A DNA stretch of 7,270 nucleotides from JBEKYD01 sp049509915 (GCA_049509915.1 JBEKZL010000323.1:1-7270); one strand, 5' to 3'. Counted from the first letter of the stretch, positions 1-6,395 are shown. The notes: generated by a model from the letters alone, not told the origin. Numbers and translations: made by a program.

Positions 1-1
1 G

Positions 2-598
2 GAGGGACTGGCGGCGGTCGAACAACGCATCTATGCCGCCGAAGACCTGGAAATCCTGGTGAACAACGCCGGCTTCGGCACCATGGGAAAGTTCTTTCAG
101 TCGGCGATCGAGGTGCAGGAAGAAATGCACCGGCTGCACGTGATGGCGCCGCTGCGGCTGACGCGGGCGGCGCTGGAGGGCATGGTGGAGCGCGGGCGCG
201 GAGGAGTGATCCTGGTATCGTCGGTGGCGGCGTTCCTGGCCGCGCCGGGCAGCGTGAGCTACTGCGCCACCAAGCGTTGGATGAACGCTTTCGCGGAGGG
301 ATTGTCGCTGGAGCTGGCCAGCAGCGCGTCTCCGGTGAAGATGCAGGCGCTGTGTCCCGGCTACACCGTCACCGAATTTCACGACCGGCTGGGTTACGAC
401 CGCGGCCAGATACCGAAGTTCCTGTGGCTGGAGGCGGATTTCGTGGTGGCGGAGTCGCTGAAGGCTTTCGACCGCGGCCGGCTGATCGTAGTGCCCGGCT
501 GGCTGTACAAATTGGTGGTGCTGCTCAGCAAGGTGCTGCCGCTGGGGCTGTTGCGGGAATTTTCCAAGCGCCAGCAAAAGGCGATAGGCAGGGATTGA
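2..598 (+). CDS. Short-chain dehydrogenase/reductase (SDR), N-terminus outside window
   Basis: The reading frame is open from base 2, so the apparent GTG start at 59 is internal and the true start lies upstream. The visible 198 residues carry classical SDR landmarks: NNAG at residues 21-24, a catalytic Ser in LVSSVAAF (about 73-74), the YCATK active site (Tyr87, Lys91), and PGYTVTEF at 119-126. The N-terminal TGxxxGxG cofactor-binding motif, normally about 70 residues before NNAG, is missing because of the window edge. Family knowledge: these are cytosolic NAD(P)H-dependent oxidoreductases of alcohols, ketones or acyl intermediates. The hydrophobic tail (about 165-185) followed by a basic end resembles the DltE/YqjQ-like SDR group, which fits a lipophilic substrate. 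The substrate cannot be read from the sequence. It ends at TGA, seven bases before a REP-like repeat, and converges on the MFS gene. Confidence 0.93.
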   Translation, partial: EGLAAVEQRIYAAEDLEILVNNAGFGTMGKFFQSAIEVQEEMHRLHVMAPLRLTRAALEGMVERGRGGVILVSSVAAFLAAPGSVSYCATKRWMNAFAEGLSLELASSASPVKMQALCPGYTVTEFHDRLGYDRGQIPKFLWLEADFVVAESLKAFDRGRLIVVPGWLYKLVVLLSKVLPLGLLREFSKRQQKAIGRD

Positions 599-604
599 TC
601 GAGT

Positions 605-635
605 CCGAGCCGCGACCGTGAGGGAGCGGTTGCCG
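605..635 (+). repeat. REP-like hairpin repeat, copy 1
   Basis: A 31-base word beginning CCGAGCCGCGAC and ending GGTTGCCG. It matches the copy at 2134-2164 at 27 of 31 positions with no gap. The core 610-629 folds as CCGC paired with GCGG, a tandem GA/GA mismatch, CC paired with GG, and a GTGA loop (GNRA class). Flanking AG/TT can add two pairs. It sits in the 53-base gap between two convergent stop codons, a typical place for REP elements or bidirectional terminators. I recall similar words as frequent in Solibacter-type genomes, but this is untested here. Confidence 0.7.
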
Positions 636-651
636 GCAGTCAGCTTTCTAC

Positions 652-1986
652 TCACTCCGGCAGCGGCTGCCCTTTAGTCTCCGGGGCAATCGTCAGGGCG
701 GCCAGGCCCACCAGAAACACCGAGCACATGGTGACTCCGGCGTAGCGCATGGCGTTCGGGCCGTGGTAGACGCGGCTAGTGAGGAGGCCCAGGCTGAGCG
801 GTCCGGCGGCGGCCACCAGGCGGCCGACGTTATAGCAGAAGCTGGTGCCGGTACTGCGCAGGCGGGTGGGAAACAGCTCCGGCAGATAGATGGCGTAGCC
901 GCCGAACAGGGCAAGCTGAGTGAAGCCCATCAGCGGAATCATCCAGAAGATATCGGTGAGGGTTTTGAGATTCCAGAAGGTGAAGGCGGTCATTCCCATG
1001 GCTGCCAGGAAACTGACTGCGAAGGCGCGGCGGCGGTTGGTGCGCTGGGTGAGCCAGGTGAAGGCTTGGACGCCGAAAAAGCTGCCGAAGTTTTGCAGCA
1101 GGCTGGTGACGCCGATCCAGGTGGTGACGCTGCCGGCCACCAGCAGTTCGGGCATTCCCTGGGCGCGAAAAGTCCTTTCGAGCACGGGCCGGAACAGGTC
1201 GTAGCTGAAGAAGCCGATGCCCCACAGGCCGACCACGCCGGAAAAGGCCAGCAGCAGGCCGGCAATGGAATTGCGGCGCCAGCGCGGATCGCTGAAAAGC
1301 TCGCTGAAGGAGCCGAGCTTCTCCTTGGCCGCGCGCGCCTTCAGCCAGCTTTCCGGCTCTTTCAGTTTCTTGAAAATCACCAGCGCCAACGGGGCCGGGA
1401 GCGCGCCCGCCAGAAACTCCCAGCGCCAGGCACTGTGAATCACACCCGCCTGCTGCACCTGGCCCAGGGCGATTACGGTGAGCGCGGCGATCATATTGCC
1501 CACCGCGGAAAAGGCCTGCACCATACCGAGGGCGTAGGGCCGCGCCCGCGCGGGCACCACCTCCGCCACCAGCGCCACTCCCACGGCGAACTGCCCGCCT
1601 ACGCCGAGGCCGCACAAAAACCGGTATACGTTGAAATCCCAGACGCCGGTAGCGAGCAGGCTCAAGCCGGTGAAAACCGAGTAGCCCAGAATGGTGAGCA
1701 CCATCGTCTTGGCGCGGCCCAGCCGGTCGCCCAGCACGCCGAAAACGACCCCGCCCAGCGCCCAGCCGATCATGAAGATCGAAGTCGCGATCCCAGCCTG
1801 TTCATCCACCATGGACCCGGACGCGCCGGGCCCCAGCAAATCGCGGATGGCCGGCTTGCGCGCCAGGTTGAACAACTGCTGGGCCATGGTGTCGAACATC
1901 CATCCGACCGCGGCCACAGCCACCACGAACCACTGATAACGGGAAAGGTCCTTGTACCAGACGTAACGAGCCGGCTCACTGGGCAT
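652..1986 (-). CDS. MFS transporter, sugar/aromatic-acid porter-like
   Basis: A 444-residue inner-membrane carrier of the major facilitator superfamily. About twelve hydrophobic segments can be followed, six before and six after a charged central loop at about 205-240. Diagnostic motifs: motif A (GVLGDRLGRAK, 83-93) between helices 2 and 3; RFLCGLGVGG in helix 4 (122-131); PELFPTRLRSTG (369-380) between helices 10 and 11; and PETKG (435-439) after helix 12. The last two are typical of the sugar-porter/organic-acid:H+ symporter branch. Asp32 in helix 1 is in the position where aromatic-acid symporters keep an acidic residue, so proton-coupled uptake of a sugar acid or aromatic acid is possible, but the substrate is not determinable. 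The ATG at 1986 is preceded by GGGAG about 12 bases upstream, a moderate ribosome-binding site. Length is normal and the gene looks intact. It is probably transcribed alone, with a repeat element separating it from the DUF2911 gene upstream. Confidence 0.92.
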   Translation of the reverse strand: MPSEPARYVWYKDLSRYQWFVVAVAAVGWMFDTMAQQLFNLARKPAIRDLLGPGASGSMVDEQAGIATSIFMIGWALGGVVFGVLGDRLGRAKTMVLTILGYSVFTGLSLLATGVWDFNVYRFLCGLGVGGQFAVGVALVAEVVPARARPYALGMVQAFSAVGNMIAALTVIALGQVQQAGVIHSAWRWEFLAGALPAPLALVIFKKLKEPESWLKARAAKEKLGSFSELFSDPRWRRNSIAGLLLAFSGVVGLWGIGFFSYDLFRPVLERTFRAQGMPELLVAGSVTTWIGVTSLLQNFGSFFGVQAFTWLTQRTNRRRAFAVSFLAAMGMTAFTFWNLKTLTDIFWMIPLMGFTQLALFGGYAIYLPELFPTRLRSTGTSFCYNVGRLVAAAGPLSLGLLTSRVYHGPNAMRYAGVTMCSVFLVGLAALTIAPETKGQPLPE

Positions 1987-2077
1987 GAAGAAGCTATTCT
2001 CCCATGGAGCGGCGGAGGCGGGAGCTATCGGTGAGCGTGGAGGGTGCTTAACCGATTTTGGAAAAGTCGATCCCCTT

Positions 2078-2104
2078 CAACCGCTCCTGGCGGTCGCTGC
2101 TCGG
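2078..2104 (-). repeat. REP-like repeat, inverted copy
   Basis: Reads CAACCGCTCC...GCTCGG on the + strand, the reverse complement of the repeat at 605-635 and 2134-2164 with one single-base deletion and a few substitutions. It is the left arm of the inverted pair inside the 2042-2201 element. Its own short hairpin is degraded (GCTG instead of GCGG), but long-range pairing with the right arm is well kept. Confidence 0.6.
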
Positions 2105-2133
2105 TAAGGGGCGCAAACACGCGGTGCCCATAA

Positions 2134-2164
2134 CCGAGCCGCGACTGCCAGGGAGTGGTTGCCG
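2134..2164 (+). repeat. REP-like hairpin repeat, copy 2
   Basis: Same 31-base length and orientation as the copy at 605-635. The four differences fall mainly in or near the loop, plus one stem change that keeps pairing as G-U (GTGG opposite CCGC). This suggests that the folded form is under constraint, although two copies are too few to prove it. Confidence 0.68.
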
Positions 2165-2215
2165 CGCCTAACCGCGAAATCCCCGGATCGATTAAGCATC
2201 CAAGCGTGTGGAGCG

Positions 2216-2249
2216 GCAGACCACAAACTGCAATGGTGTGCCCGTCTGC
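2216..2249 (-). terminator. Hairpin right after the DUF2911 stop
   Basis: GCAGAC (2216-2221) pairs with GTCTGC (2244-2249). Inside, CACA (2222-2225) pairs with TGTG (2237-2240), with a three-base bulge. The hairpin starts at the TAG stop of the operon read on the minus strand. There is no clear U-run after it, so an intrinsic terminator is possible but not certain. It could instead be an mRNA 3'-end stabiliser. Confidence 0.35.
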
Positions 2250-2755
2250 TAATGAACCGTGAATGGTAATTCGGCGACGGTGTTTTCCCACTCCATGCGG
2301 AGCTTGCCCTGGTGCGGGCCGGCTTGGGAGAGGGTGATCTTCCAGGTGTCGACCGCGCCGGGCGCGGCGGACAGCTTCATCTCCACGCGGCCCAGGTCCT
2401 GGCCTTCGTTGTAGACCGTGCCCCATTGGCCGGTTTGCCTACTGACGACCAGCTTCCATTGATTGGGTTCCGGCAACACGTACAGAGTGTAATCGCCCTT
2501 GGGAATTTTCAATCCGCCAAGGTCGAGTTCGGCATCGGTATGGAGCGCGGTGGCTTCATTGGCGCCGGCGCGCCAGATCTTACCGTAGGGCACCAAACCG
2601 CCGAAGATTTTGCGCCCGTGCATGGAGGGCGTGTGATAGTCGATGCGAACGGTCTTACCGTCGATCGAGACCGAAGTAGTGGCGGCCGGGCTGTTGTAGC
2701 CTTGGGCGAAGAGGAGGCCGGAGCCCAACAGGACCGCGAAAAGTGGACGTAGCAT
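2249..2755 (-). CDS. Exported DUF2911 family protein
   Basis: 168 residues. The first 17 or so form a signal peptide: a short basic start (MLRP), a hydrophobic LFAVLLGSGLLFA stretch, and cleavage probable before Gln18. The mature part is a small beta-rich DUF2911 domain, recognised by HTPSMHGRKIFGGLVPYGK (41-59), WRAGANEAT (61-69), the IPKGDYTLYVLP strand pair (84-95) and QWGTVYNEGQD (110-120). The molecular function of DUF2911 is not established to my knowledge. Members are secreted or periplasmic and common in Acidobacteriota and Bacteroidota. The gene follows pepA by 10 bases on the same strand, and an AAGG three bases before the ATG, just after the pepA stop, could serve as ribosome-binding site, so co-transcription and perhaps translational coupling are likely. 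Length is typical and nothing appears broken. A hairpin follows the stop codon. Confidence 0.9.
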   Translation of the reverse strand: MLRPLFAVLLGSGLLFAQGYNSPAATTSVSIDGKTVRIDYHTPSMHGRKIFGGLVPYGKIWRAGANEATALHTDAELDLGGLKIPKGDYTLYVLPEPNQWKLVVSRQTGQWGTVYNEGQDLGRVEMKLSAAPGAVDTWKITLSQAGPHQGKLRMEWENTVAELPFTVH

Positions 2756-2765
2756 GGACCTTAGT

Positions 2766-4214
2766 TTAACGCCAGTCCATGGCGAGGCGAACCAGGGTGC
2801 GCACCGGCAGGCCGGTGGGGCCTTTGGCCATGTAGGGTTTACTGTCGTCGAGGTAGGCTGTGCCAGCGATATCGAGGTGAACCCACGGGGTTTCGCCGGC
2901 GAATTCCTGGAGGAACTTGGCGGCGGTAACGGCTCCTCCCCAGCGGCCGCCCACGTTGGCCAGGTCGGCGAATGCGGATTTCAGGTACTCGATGTAATCG
3001 TCGTCGAGCGGCATGGGCCACATGCGCTCGGCCTCGGCTTTGGAGGCGGCCAGGACGCGGTCGCGGAGGGCATCGTCACTCGAAAAAAGGCCCACGTGCA
3101 AGTGGCCGAGGGCGACCACGATGGCGCCGGTGAGGGTGGCTGCGTCCACCAGGTGGGTGCAACCCAGCCGGCGGGCATAGGTCAGGGCGTCGGCCAGAAT
3201 CAGGCGGCCTTCGGCATCGGTGTTGATGACTTCGATGGTTTTGCCGCTCATCGCGGTGACGATGTCGCCAGGGCGCTGGGCGCGGCTGCCGGGCATGTTC
3301 TCGACGGCGGGGATGAACGCCGTCACCGGAATGGCGGGCTTGAGCTGGGCGATGGCGCGCATGGCGCCAATCATGGCCGCGCCGCCGCACATGTCGTATT
3401 TCATCTTTTCCATACCGTCGGCCGGCTTGATGGAGATGCCGCCGGTATCGAAGGTAACGCCCTTGCCGACCAGCCCGAGGTGGATGGGCGAGCCTTCCGC
3501 CGCCGGCCAATAGCGCAGCACGATGAGGCAGGGCGGCTCGGCGCTGCCTTGGGCCACGCCCAGCAGAGCGCCCATGCCCAGCTTTTGCATGGCTTCGCGA
3601 TCCAGCACCTCGCAGCTCAGGCCGAAAGTTTCGCCGACCTGGCGCGCGGCTTCGGCCAGTTTCAGCGGCGTCAGCAGGTTGGCGGGCTGGTTGGCCAGGT
3701 CGCGAGCGAAGTTCTGGGCGTCGCCGAGAATCCGTCCGCGCTCCACCGCGGCGGCCAGCGCGGCACTACCGCCGGGGGCGGCCACGGCGAAAGCATCGGC
3801 GAATTTTTTGTCGTCACCGGTCTTGAGGCTATCGGGCTCGTAGTTACCGAGCAGCGCGCCTTCCGCCGCGGCCGAAGCGTAATCGGCGGTTGCCAGTTCG
3901 CCATCGAGGAGCAGAGCGATGTTCTTGATGGACTTACCCTTCAAATGGCGGACGGCCGCGGCGGCGAGTTTCCGCAATTCACCGGAATCGAATTTTTCCG
4001 CCTTGCCCGCGCCAACCAGCAGCACGCGCTGCGCGGCCAATCCGGCAGGCTTGTGCAGCAGGGTGAATTCCAGCGCTTTCCCGGCGACTTCGCCGTCGCC
4101 GGCCAATTCCGGCGCGCCGAAGCGGGTTTCCTTCTTCCCTTCAAACACCGGCACGATCAGGGCGCTGGCGGCGATCTGTTCCAGAGGCTTCGGTTCAAAA
4201 GAGATCTGCATCAT
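2766..4214 (-). CDS. pepA: Leucyl aminopeptidase (peptidase family M17)
   Basis: 482 residues, normal for M17. It removes N-terminal amino acids, preferring Leu, from peptides in the cytosol, using two divalent metals (Zn/Mn), usually as a hexamer. The variable N-terminal macro-like domain covers about 1-165 and the catalytic domain the rest. All expected active-site residues are present, offset by one from bovine lens aminopeptidase numbering: Lys251 and Asp256 in GKGVTFD, catalytic Lys263 in SIKP, Asp274 in KYDMCGG, and Asp333, Glu335 and catalytic Arg337 in the signature NTDAEGRL (331-338). No signal peptide is seen. Two adjacent ATGs at 4214 and 4211 are possible starts. Neither has a Shine-Dalgarno sequence, and a -10-like TACAAT ends four bases before the first. 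Family members in E. coli also bind DNA (XerA/CarP role), which cannot be judged here. It is the first gene of an operon with the DUF2911 gene and is divergent from the SGNH hydrolase gene. Confidence 0.97.
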   Translation of the reverse strand: MMQISFEPKPLEQIAASALIVPVFEGKKETRFGAPELAGDGEVAGKALEFTLLHKPAGLAAQRVLLVGAGKAEKFDSGELRKLAAAAVRHLKGKSIKNIALLLDGELATADYASAAAEGALLGNYEPDSLKTGDDKKFADAFAVAAPGGSAALAAAVERGRILGDAQNFARDLANQPANLLTPLKLAEAARQVGETFGLSCEVLDREAMQKLGMGALLGVAQGSAEPPCLIVLRYWPAAEGSPIHLGLVGKGVTFDTGGISIKPADGMEKMKYDMCGGAAMIGAMRAIAQLKPAIPVTAFIPAVENMPGSRAQRPGDIVTAMSGKTIEVINTDAEGRLILADALTYARRLGCTHLVDAATLTGAIVVALGHLHVGLFSSDDALRDRVLAASKAEAERMWPMPLDDDYIEYLKSAFADLANVGGRWGGAVTAAKFLQEFAGETPWVHLDIAGTAYLDDSKPYMAKGPTGLPVRTLVRLAMDWR

Positions 4215-4218
4215 TCAA

Positions 4219-4224
4219 ATTGTA
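4219..4224 (-). promoter_or_regulatory. Possible -10 element of the pepA operon
   Basis: TACAAT on the minus strand, five of six matches to the sigma-70 consensus TATAAT. Its end lies 4 bases from the first pepA ATG and 7 from the second, which is normal -10-to-start-site spacing. Transcription could therefore begin at or within the start codons and give a leaderless mRNA. I find no good -35 hexamer 16-18 bases upstream, so this is tentative. The divergent gap to the SGNH gene is only 83 bases, so both promoters must lie inside it or overlap the coding ends. Confidence 0.3.
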
Positions 4225-4297
4225 TCCGCATGGGCAAGGGTTAGCGGAGCAGGCACCTGTCCGGCAGACTGCGCCATGATTTGACTTGCGATAGCAT

Positions 4298-5536
4298 ATG
4301 CAGGTGAACACGATACGAAAGGTCAGGTTGGCCGCGCTGATTCCCCTGCTCGCTTCGGCGGCGATAGCGCAGAAGCAGTGGGTGGTTACCTGGGGCGCCA
4401 GCCCCGCGCCGCAACTCGCCGGCGAGGCGGAGATGCGCGGCGCCGGTCTCGAATTTGAAAACCAGACGTTGCGGGAGATCGTACACACCAGCATCGGGAG
4501 CGGCACGGTTCGGGTACGGCTCTCGAACGCGTACGGCAAGACTACCGTCGAGATCGGCGGTGCACACCTTGCGCGGCGCAGCCAGGAAGCGGACATCGTG
4601 GGCGGCACGGACCGGAAGCTGACGTTTGGCGGCCGCGACGGGATCGCCATTCCGCCCGATGCCGAGGTGGTGAGCGACCCGGTCAAGCTCGAGGTGCCGG
4701 CCGGGAGCGATTTGGCGATCAGTCTGTATCTGCCCAAAGCCACCGCTGGCGCGGGGATTCACTACGGGGCACAGCAGACTTCCTACGTCGGGCCGGGCGA
4801 CGCCACCGGCGCGGAGGCGATCGGCGGGGCGGCGAAAATCTCTTCGTGGGTATTTCTGGCCGCGGTGGATGCCCAGGAACCGGCGATGGCAGCGACGGTG
4901 GTAGCTTTCGGCGACTCGATCACCGACGGCGCCAATTCCACCTCGGACGCCAACCACCGCTGGCCGGATACGCTGGCGGGGCGCCTGGGGGCGGCCGGAA
5001 TGAAGTTCGGGGTGCTCAACGCCGGCATCGGCGGCAACCGCGTGCTGAACGATCCGGCGGCCAACATCCGCTTCGGCGTGAACGCGCTGGCGCGTTTCGA
5101 CCGCGACGTGCTGGCGCAACCGGGAGTAAAATTCGCCATCGTCATGGAGGGCATCAACGATCTGGGACACGCGGGGAGTTCCGCGCCGGCCGCGGAGGCG
5201 GTCAGCGCCGAAGACATTATCGGCGGCTTGAAGCAATTGATCGAGCGGGCGCACGAAAAAGGGATTCGGATTTTTGGCGCCACCCTGACGCCCTTCGAGG
5301 GGACGGTCTTCCCAGGCTACTTCACGCCCGAAAAAGAAACCCGGCGCGAGGCCATCAATGAATGGATCCGCCACGGAAAAGCGTTTGACGGGCTGGTCGA
5401 TTTCGACAAAGCGGTCCGGGACCCGCAGCATCCCGACCGGATCCTGCCGGCCTACGACAGCGGCGACCATCTTCACCCCGGCGACGCCGGATATAAGGCG
5501 ATGGGCGAAGCGATCGACCTGAAGTTGTTCCGGTAG
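4298..5536 (+). CDS. Secreted SGNH/GDSL hydrolase (XynE-like esterase)
   Basis: 412 residues. The N-terminus has a signal peptide: basic IRKVR, hydrophobic LAALIPLLASAAIA, and an Ala-x-Ala cleavage site before Gln25. Residues 28-190 form a beta-rich N-terminal domain beginning WVVTWGASPAP. Residues 200-412 are an SGNH hydrolase with all four blocks: GDSITDG (nucleophile Ser207), NAGIGGN (oxyanion Gly around 243-246), GIND (Asn287), and DHLHPGDAGY (Asp390, His393). The block I word GDSITDGANST and the two-domain layout resemble the XynE-like group, which includes carbohydrate esterases and lipases near polysaccharide genes. De-esterification of plant or microbial glycans outside the cytoplasm is a reasonable inference; the substrate is unknown. 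The ATG at 4298 is chosen because it gives a complete signal peptide. No Shine-Dalgarno sequence precedes it, so it may be leaderless or weakly initiated. It appears intact and monocistronic, divergent from pepA and followed by a hairpin. Confidence 0.94.
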   Translation: MQVNTIRKVRLAALIPLLASAAIAQKQWVVTWGASPAPQLAGEAEMRGAGLEFENQTLREIVHTSIGSGTVRVRLSNAYGKTTVEIGGAHLARRSQEADIVGGTDRKLTFGGRDGIAIPPDAEVVSDPVKLEVPAGSDLAISLYLPKATAGAGIHYGAQQTSYVGPGDATGAEAIGGAAKISSWVFLAAVDAQEPAMAATVVAFGDSITDGANSTSDANHRWPDTLAGRLGAAGMKFGVLNAGIGGNRVLNDPAANIRFGVNALARFDRDVLAQPGVKFAIVMEGINDLGHAGSSAPAAEAVSAEDIIGGLKQLIERAHEKGIRIFGATLTPFEGTVFPGYFTPEKETRREAINEWIRHGKAFDGLVDFDKAVRDPQHPDRILPAYDSGDHLHPGDAGYKAMGEAIDLKLFR

Positions 5537-5537
5537 G

Positions 5538-5581
5538 GCCGCAGCCTCGATGCCAACGGGACAGGGCATTCCGGCTCAGGC
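5538..5581 (+). terminator. Imperfect hairpin after the SGNH gene
   Basis: Two 17-base arms (5538-5554 and 5565-5581) pair at 12 positions as GCC, AGCC and ATGCC blocks separated by symmetric internal loops of two and three bases, closing a ten-base loop. It starts two bases after the TAG stop. No T-run follows, so it is terminator-like at best. Confidence 0.4.
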
Positions 5582-5733
5582 ACGGGCGCGCAAGGCAACA
5601 TGAGCAGGCGTGGGGTATTTATGCGGCTGGCGGTTTGGGTTCGCGAATTGAAAAAACAAAATTGCGGCATGGGTAAACATAGTGATCTCTTTTTGTTAGG
5701 AGCAGTGTCGGCCGATTGGCGGGGGGCGTGCTC

Positions 5734-5758
5734 TTGTGCAATTTTGTGCATTTTGTGG
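5734..5758 (+). repeat. 9-base-period repeat, copy A
   Basis: TTGTGCAAT TTTGTGCAT TTTGTGG: nearly identical 9-base units in tandem. It matches copy B (5938-5962) at 22 of 25 positions. It resembles the 9-periodic TTTGTGTCC/TTTGCGTCT-style words I recall between genes in many environmental genomes, where they give spurious peptides when translated (here HHKMHK on minus). Confidence 0.65.
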
Positions 5759-5937
5759 TGAGATCCGGTCTGTCGCGATCCGCCGCCACGTGTCAACCCC
5801 GCCCCACGCCGATCCGGGGCTAGGGATGCACAAGGACGGCCGCGCGGCAACATGGGGGCACGAATTGCGGCAGTATCGATGAGACCAGTGATATCTGTCG
5901 ATTAAGACCCCTTAGGGGGAGCCCGCCCCGATTTGGT

Positions 5938-5962
5938 TTGTGCAACTTTGTGCATTTCTTGG
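5938..5962 (+). repeat. 9-base-period repeat, copy B
   Basis: Direct repeat of copy A, 204 bases downstream in the same orientation: TTGTGCAAC, TTTGTGCAT, then a decayed third unit (TTCTTGG). The two copies bracket a GC-rich stretch without an ORF that I accept. Confidence 0.62.
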
Positions 5963-6040
5963 CCCTTTTTGGTTTGGTGGCGCAACAAAGTTGCCGGTAT
6001 GGGTCCCGGAACCACCTTGTTCCCCTCTGACTGGCGAGTT

Positions 6041-6071
6041 CCTCCCTCCACCATGGTAGGGCGGCGGGAGG
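6041..6071. repeat. Inverted repeat CCTCCC/GGGAGG
   Basis: CCTCCC at 6041-6046 pairs with GGGAGG at 6066-6071, and between them lies an exact 8-base palindrome, ACCATGGT (6050-6057), flanked by complementary CCCT and AGGG. On the + strand the sequence after it is T-rich in places (TGTTTC, then TTTTGTTTTC), so a structured RNA or a weak terminator is possible. No neighbouring gene clearly needs one. Confidence 0.3.
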
Positions 6072-6267
6072 GGGCTGTTTCTGGCCGGTGTTTTGTTTTC
6101 AGTTGGTTACGGGGATCAATGGGGCGTGACCGGGTTTTTGCGGGCGGTGAGCAGCGAGAGCGGACCCCGCTAACCGGTTCAGGACAAAGCGCTTGGCTAG
6201 GGACAAGCCAACATTTACGTACGCCAGCGGGTGCCCTGAGCCAAAACTTGGCCGCGGCGGCTCGGAT

Positions 6268-6281
6268 CGACCGGCCGGTCG
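6268..6281. repeat. Perfect 14-base palindrome
   Basis: CGACCGGCCGGTCG equals its own reverse complement. In a GC-rich genome this can arise by chance. It could also be a dimeric regulator site, but no promoter or gene start is adjacent. Confidence 0.3.
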
Positions 6282-6339
6282 GAAAGGTGGAAACACTTGG
6301 TAGACCGGGGCTGATTTCCTTTGGCGCTGATCTCCCGAT

Positions 6340-6388
6340 CCATGTTCCGGAGGAAACACGCGGGCTGTCCCCATGTTCCCCATGTTCC
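6340..6388 (+). repeat. CCATGTTCC repeats (two in tandem, one nearby)
   Basis: The 9-base word CCATGTTCC occurs at 6340-6348 and again head to tail at 6371-6379 and 6380-6388. In minus-strand translation it gives GNMGNMG or TWGTWG strings. It is a second 9-base-period repeat type within the same gene-poor spacer. Confidence 0.6.
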
Positions 6389-6395
6389 CCGAATC

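Larger units (their letters stand above)
2042..2201. repeat. Nested inverted-repeat element (REPIN- or MITE-like)
   Basis: Outer arms 2042-2056 and 2187-2201 are inverted repeats matching at 13 of 15 positions (core TGCTTAA...CGAT). Inside them, two REP-like units lie head to head at 2078-2104 and 2134-2161. They are complementary at 24 of 28 aligned columns, with one gap and three mismatches, two of which become G-U pairs in RNA read from the + strand. The 29-base centre contains GC-rich words that could pair further. The element fills most of the gap between the DUF2911 stop and the MFS start. It has no ORF of its own that I believe. A non-autonomous mobile element or a REP doublet fits best. 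Confidence 0.6.
5582..6395. other. Gene-poor spacer with repeats and hairpins
   Basis: I see no convincing gene here. The frames open in this stretch (about 5853-5473 on minus, 5933-6559 on plus, 6413-6099 on minus) translate to Arg/Pro/Ser-rich strings without domains, and parts of them are just translated 9-base repeats. The stretch contains two copies of a TTGTGCAA-type periodic repeat (5734-5758, 5938-5962), a CCCC/GGGG mini-hairpin around 5908-5918, a GCAAC/GTTGC hairpin (5982-5994), a larger inverted repeat at 6041-6071, a 14-base palindrome at 6268-6281, and CCATGTTCC repeats (6340-6388). It could hold an untranslated RNA or remnants of mobile DNA, but I cannot assign a class. Confidence 0.6.

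Noticed and set aside
59..61. GTG as the start of the SDR gene
   Set aside because: The frame is open to base 2 with SDR-like residues, and GTG encodes the Val just before NNAG, so it is internal.
763..2034. 423-codon open frame on the + strand
   Set aside because: It is antisense to the MFS transporter, and its Gln/His/Glu-rich composition without any domain marks it as a shadow.
2754..4244. 496-codon open frame on the + strand
   Set aside because: It is antisense to pepA, which has complete M17 active-site motifs. The translation is Gly/His/Gln-rich and low in complexity, as expected opposite a GC-rich gene.
4241..5569. 442-codon open frame on the - strand
   Set aside because: It is antisense to the SGNH hydrolase with all four catalytic blocks. 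The translation is Arg/Val-rich with no family features.
5473..5853. 126-codon open frame on the - strand
   Set aside because: It overlaps the conserved C-terminus of the SGNH hydrolase and includes the translated 9-base repeat (HHKMHK).
5734..6388. CRISPR-like array
   Set aside because: The repeats are short (9-25 bases), irregularly spaced and of two unrelated types, with no regular unique spacers and no cas gene.
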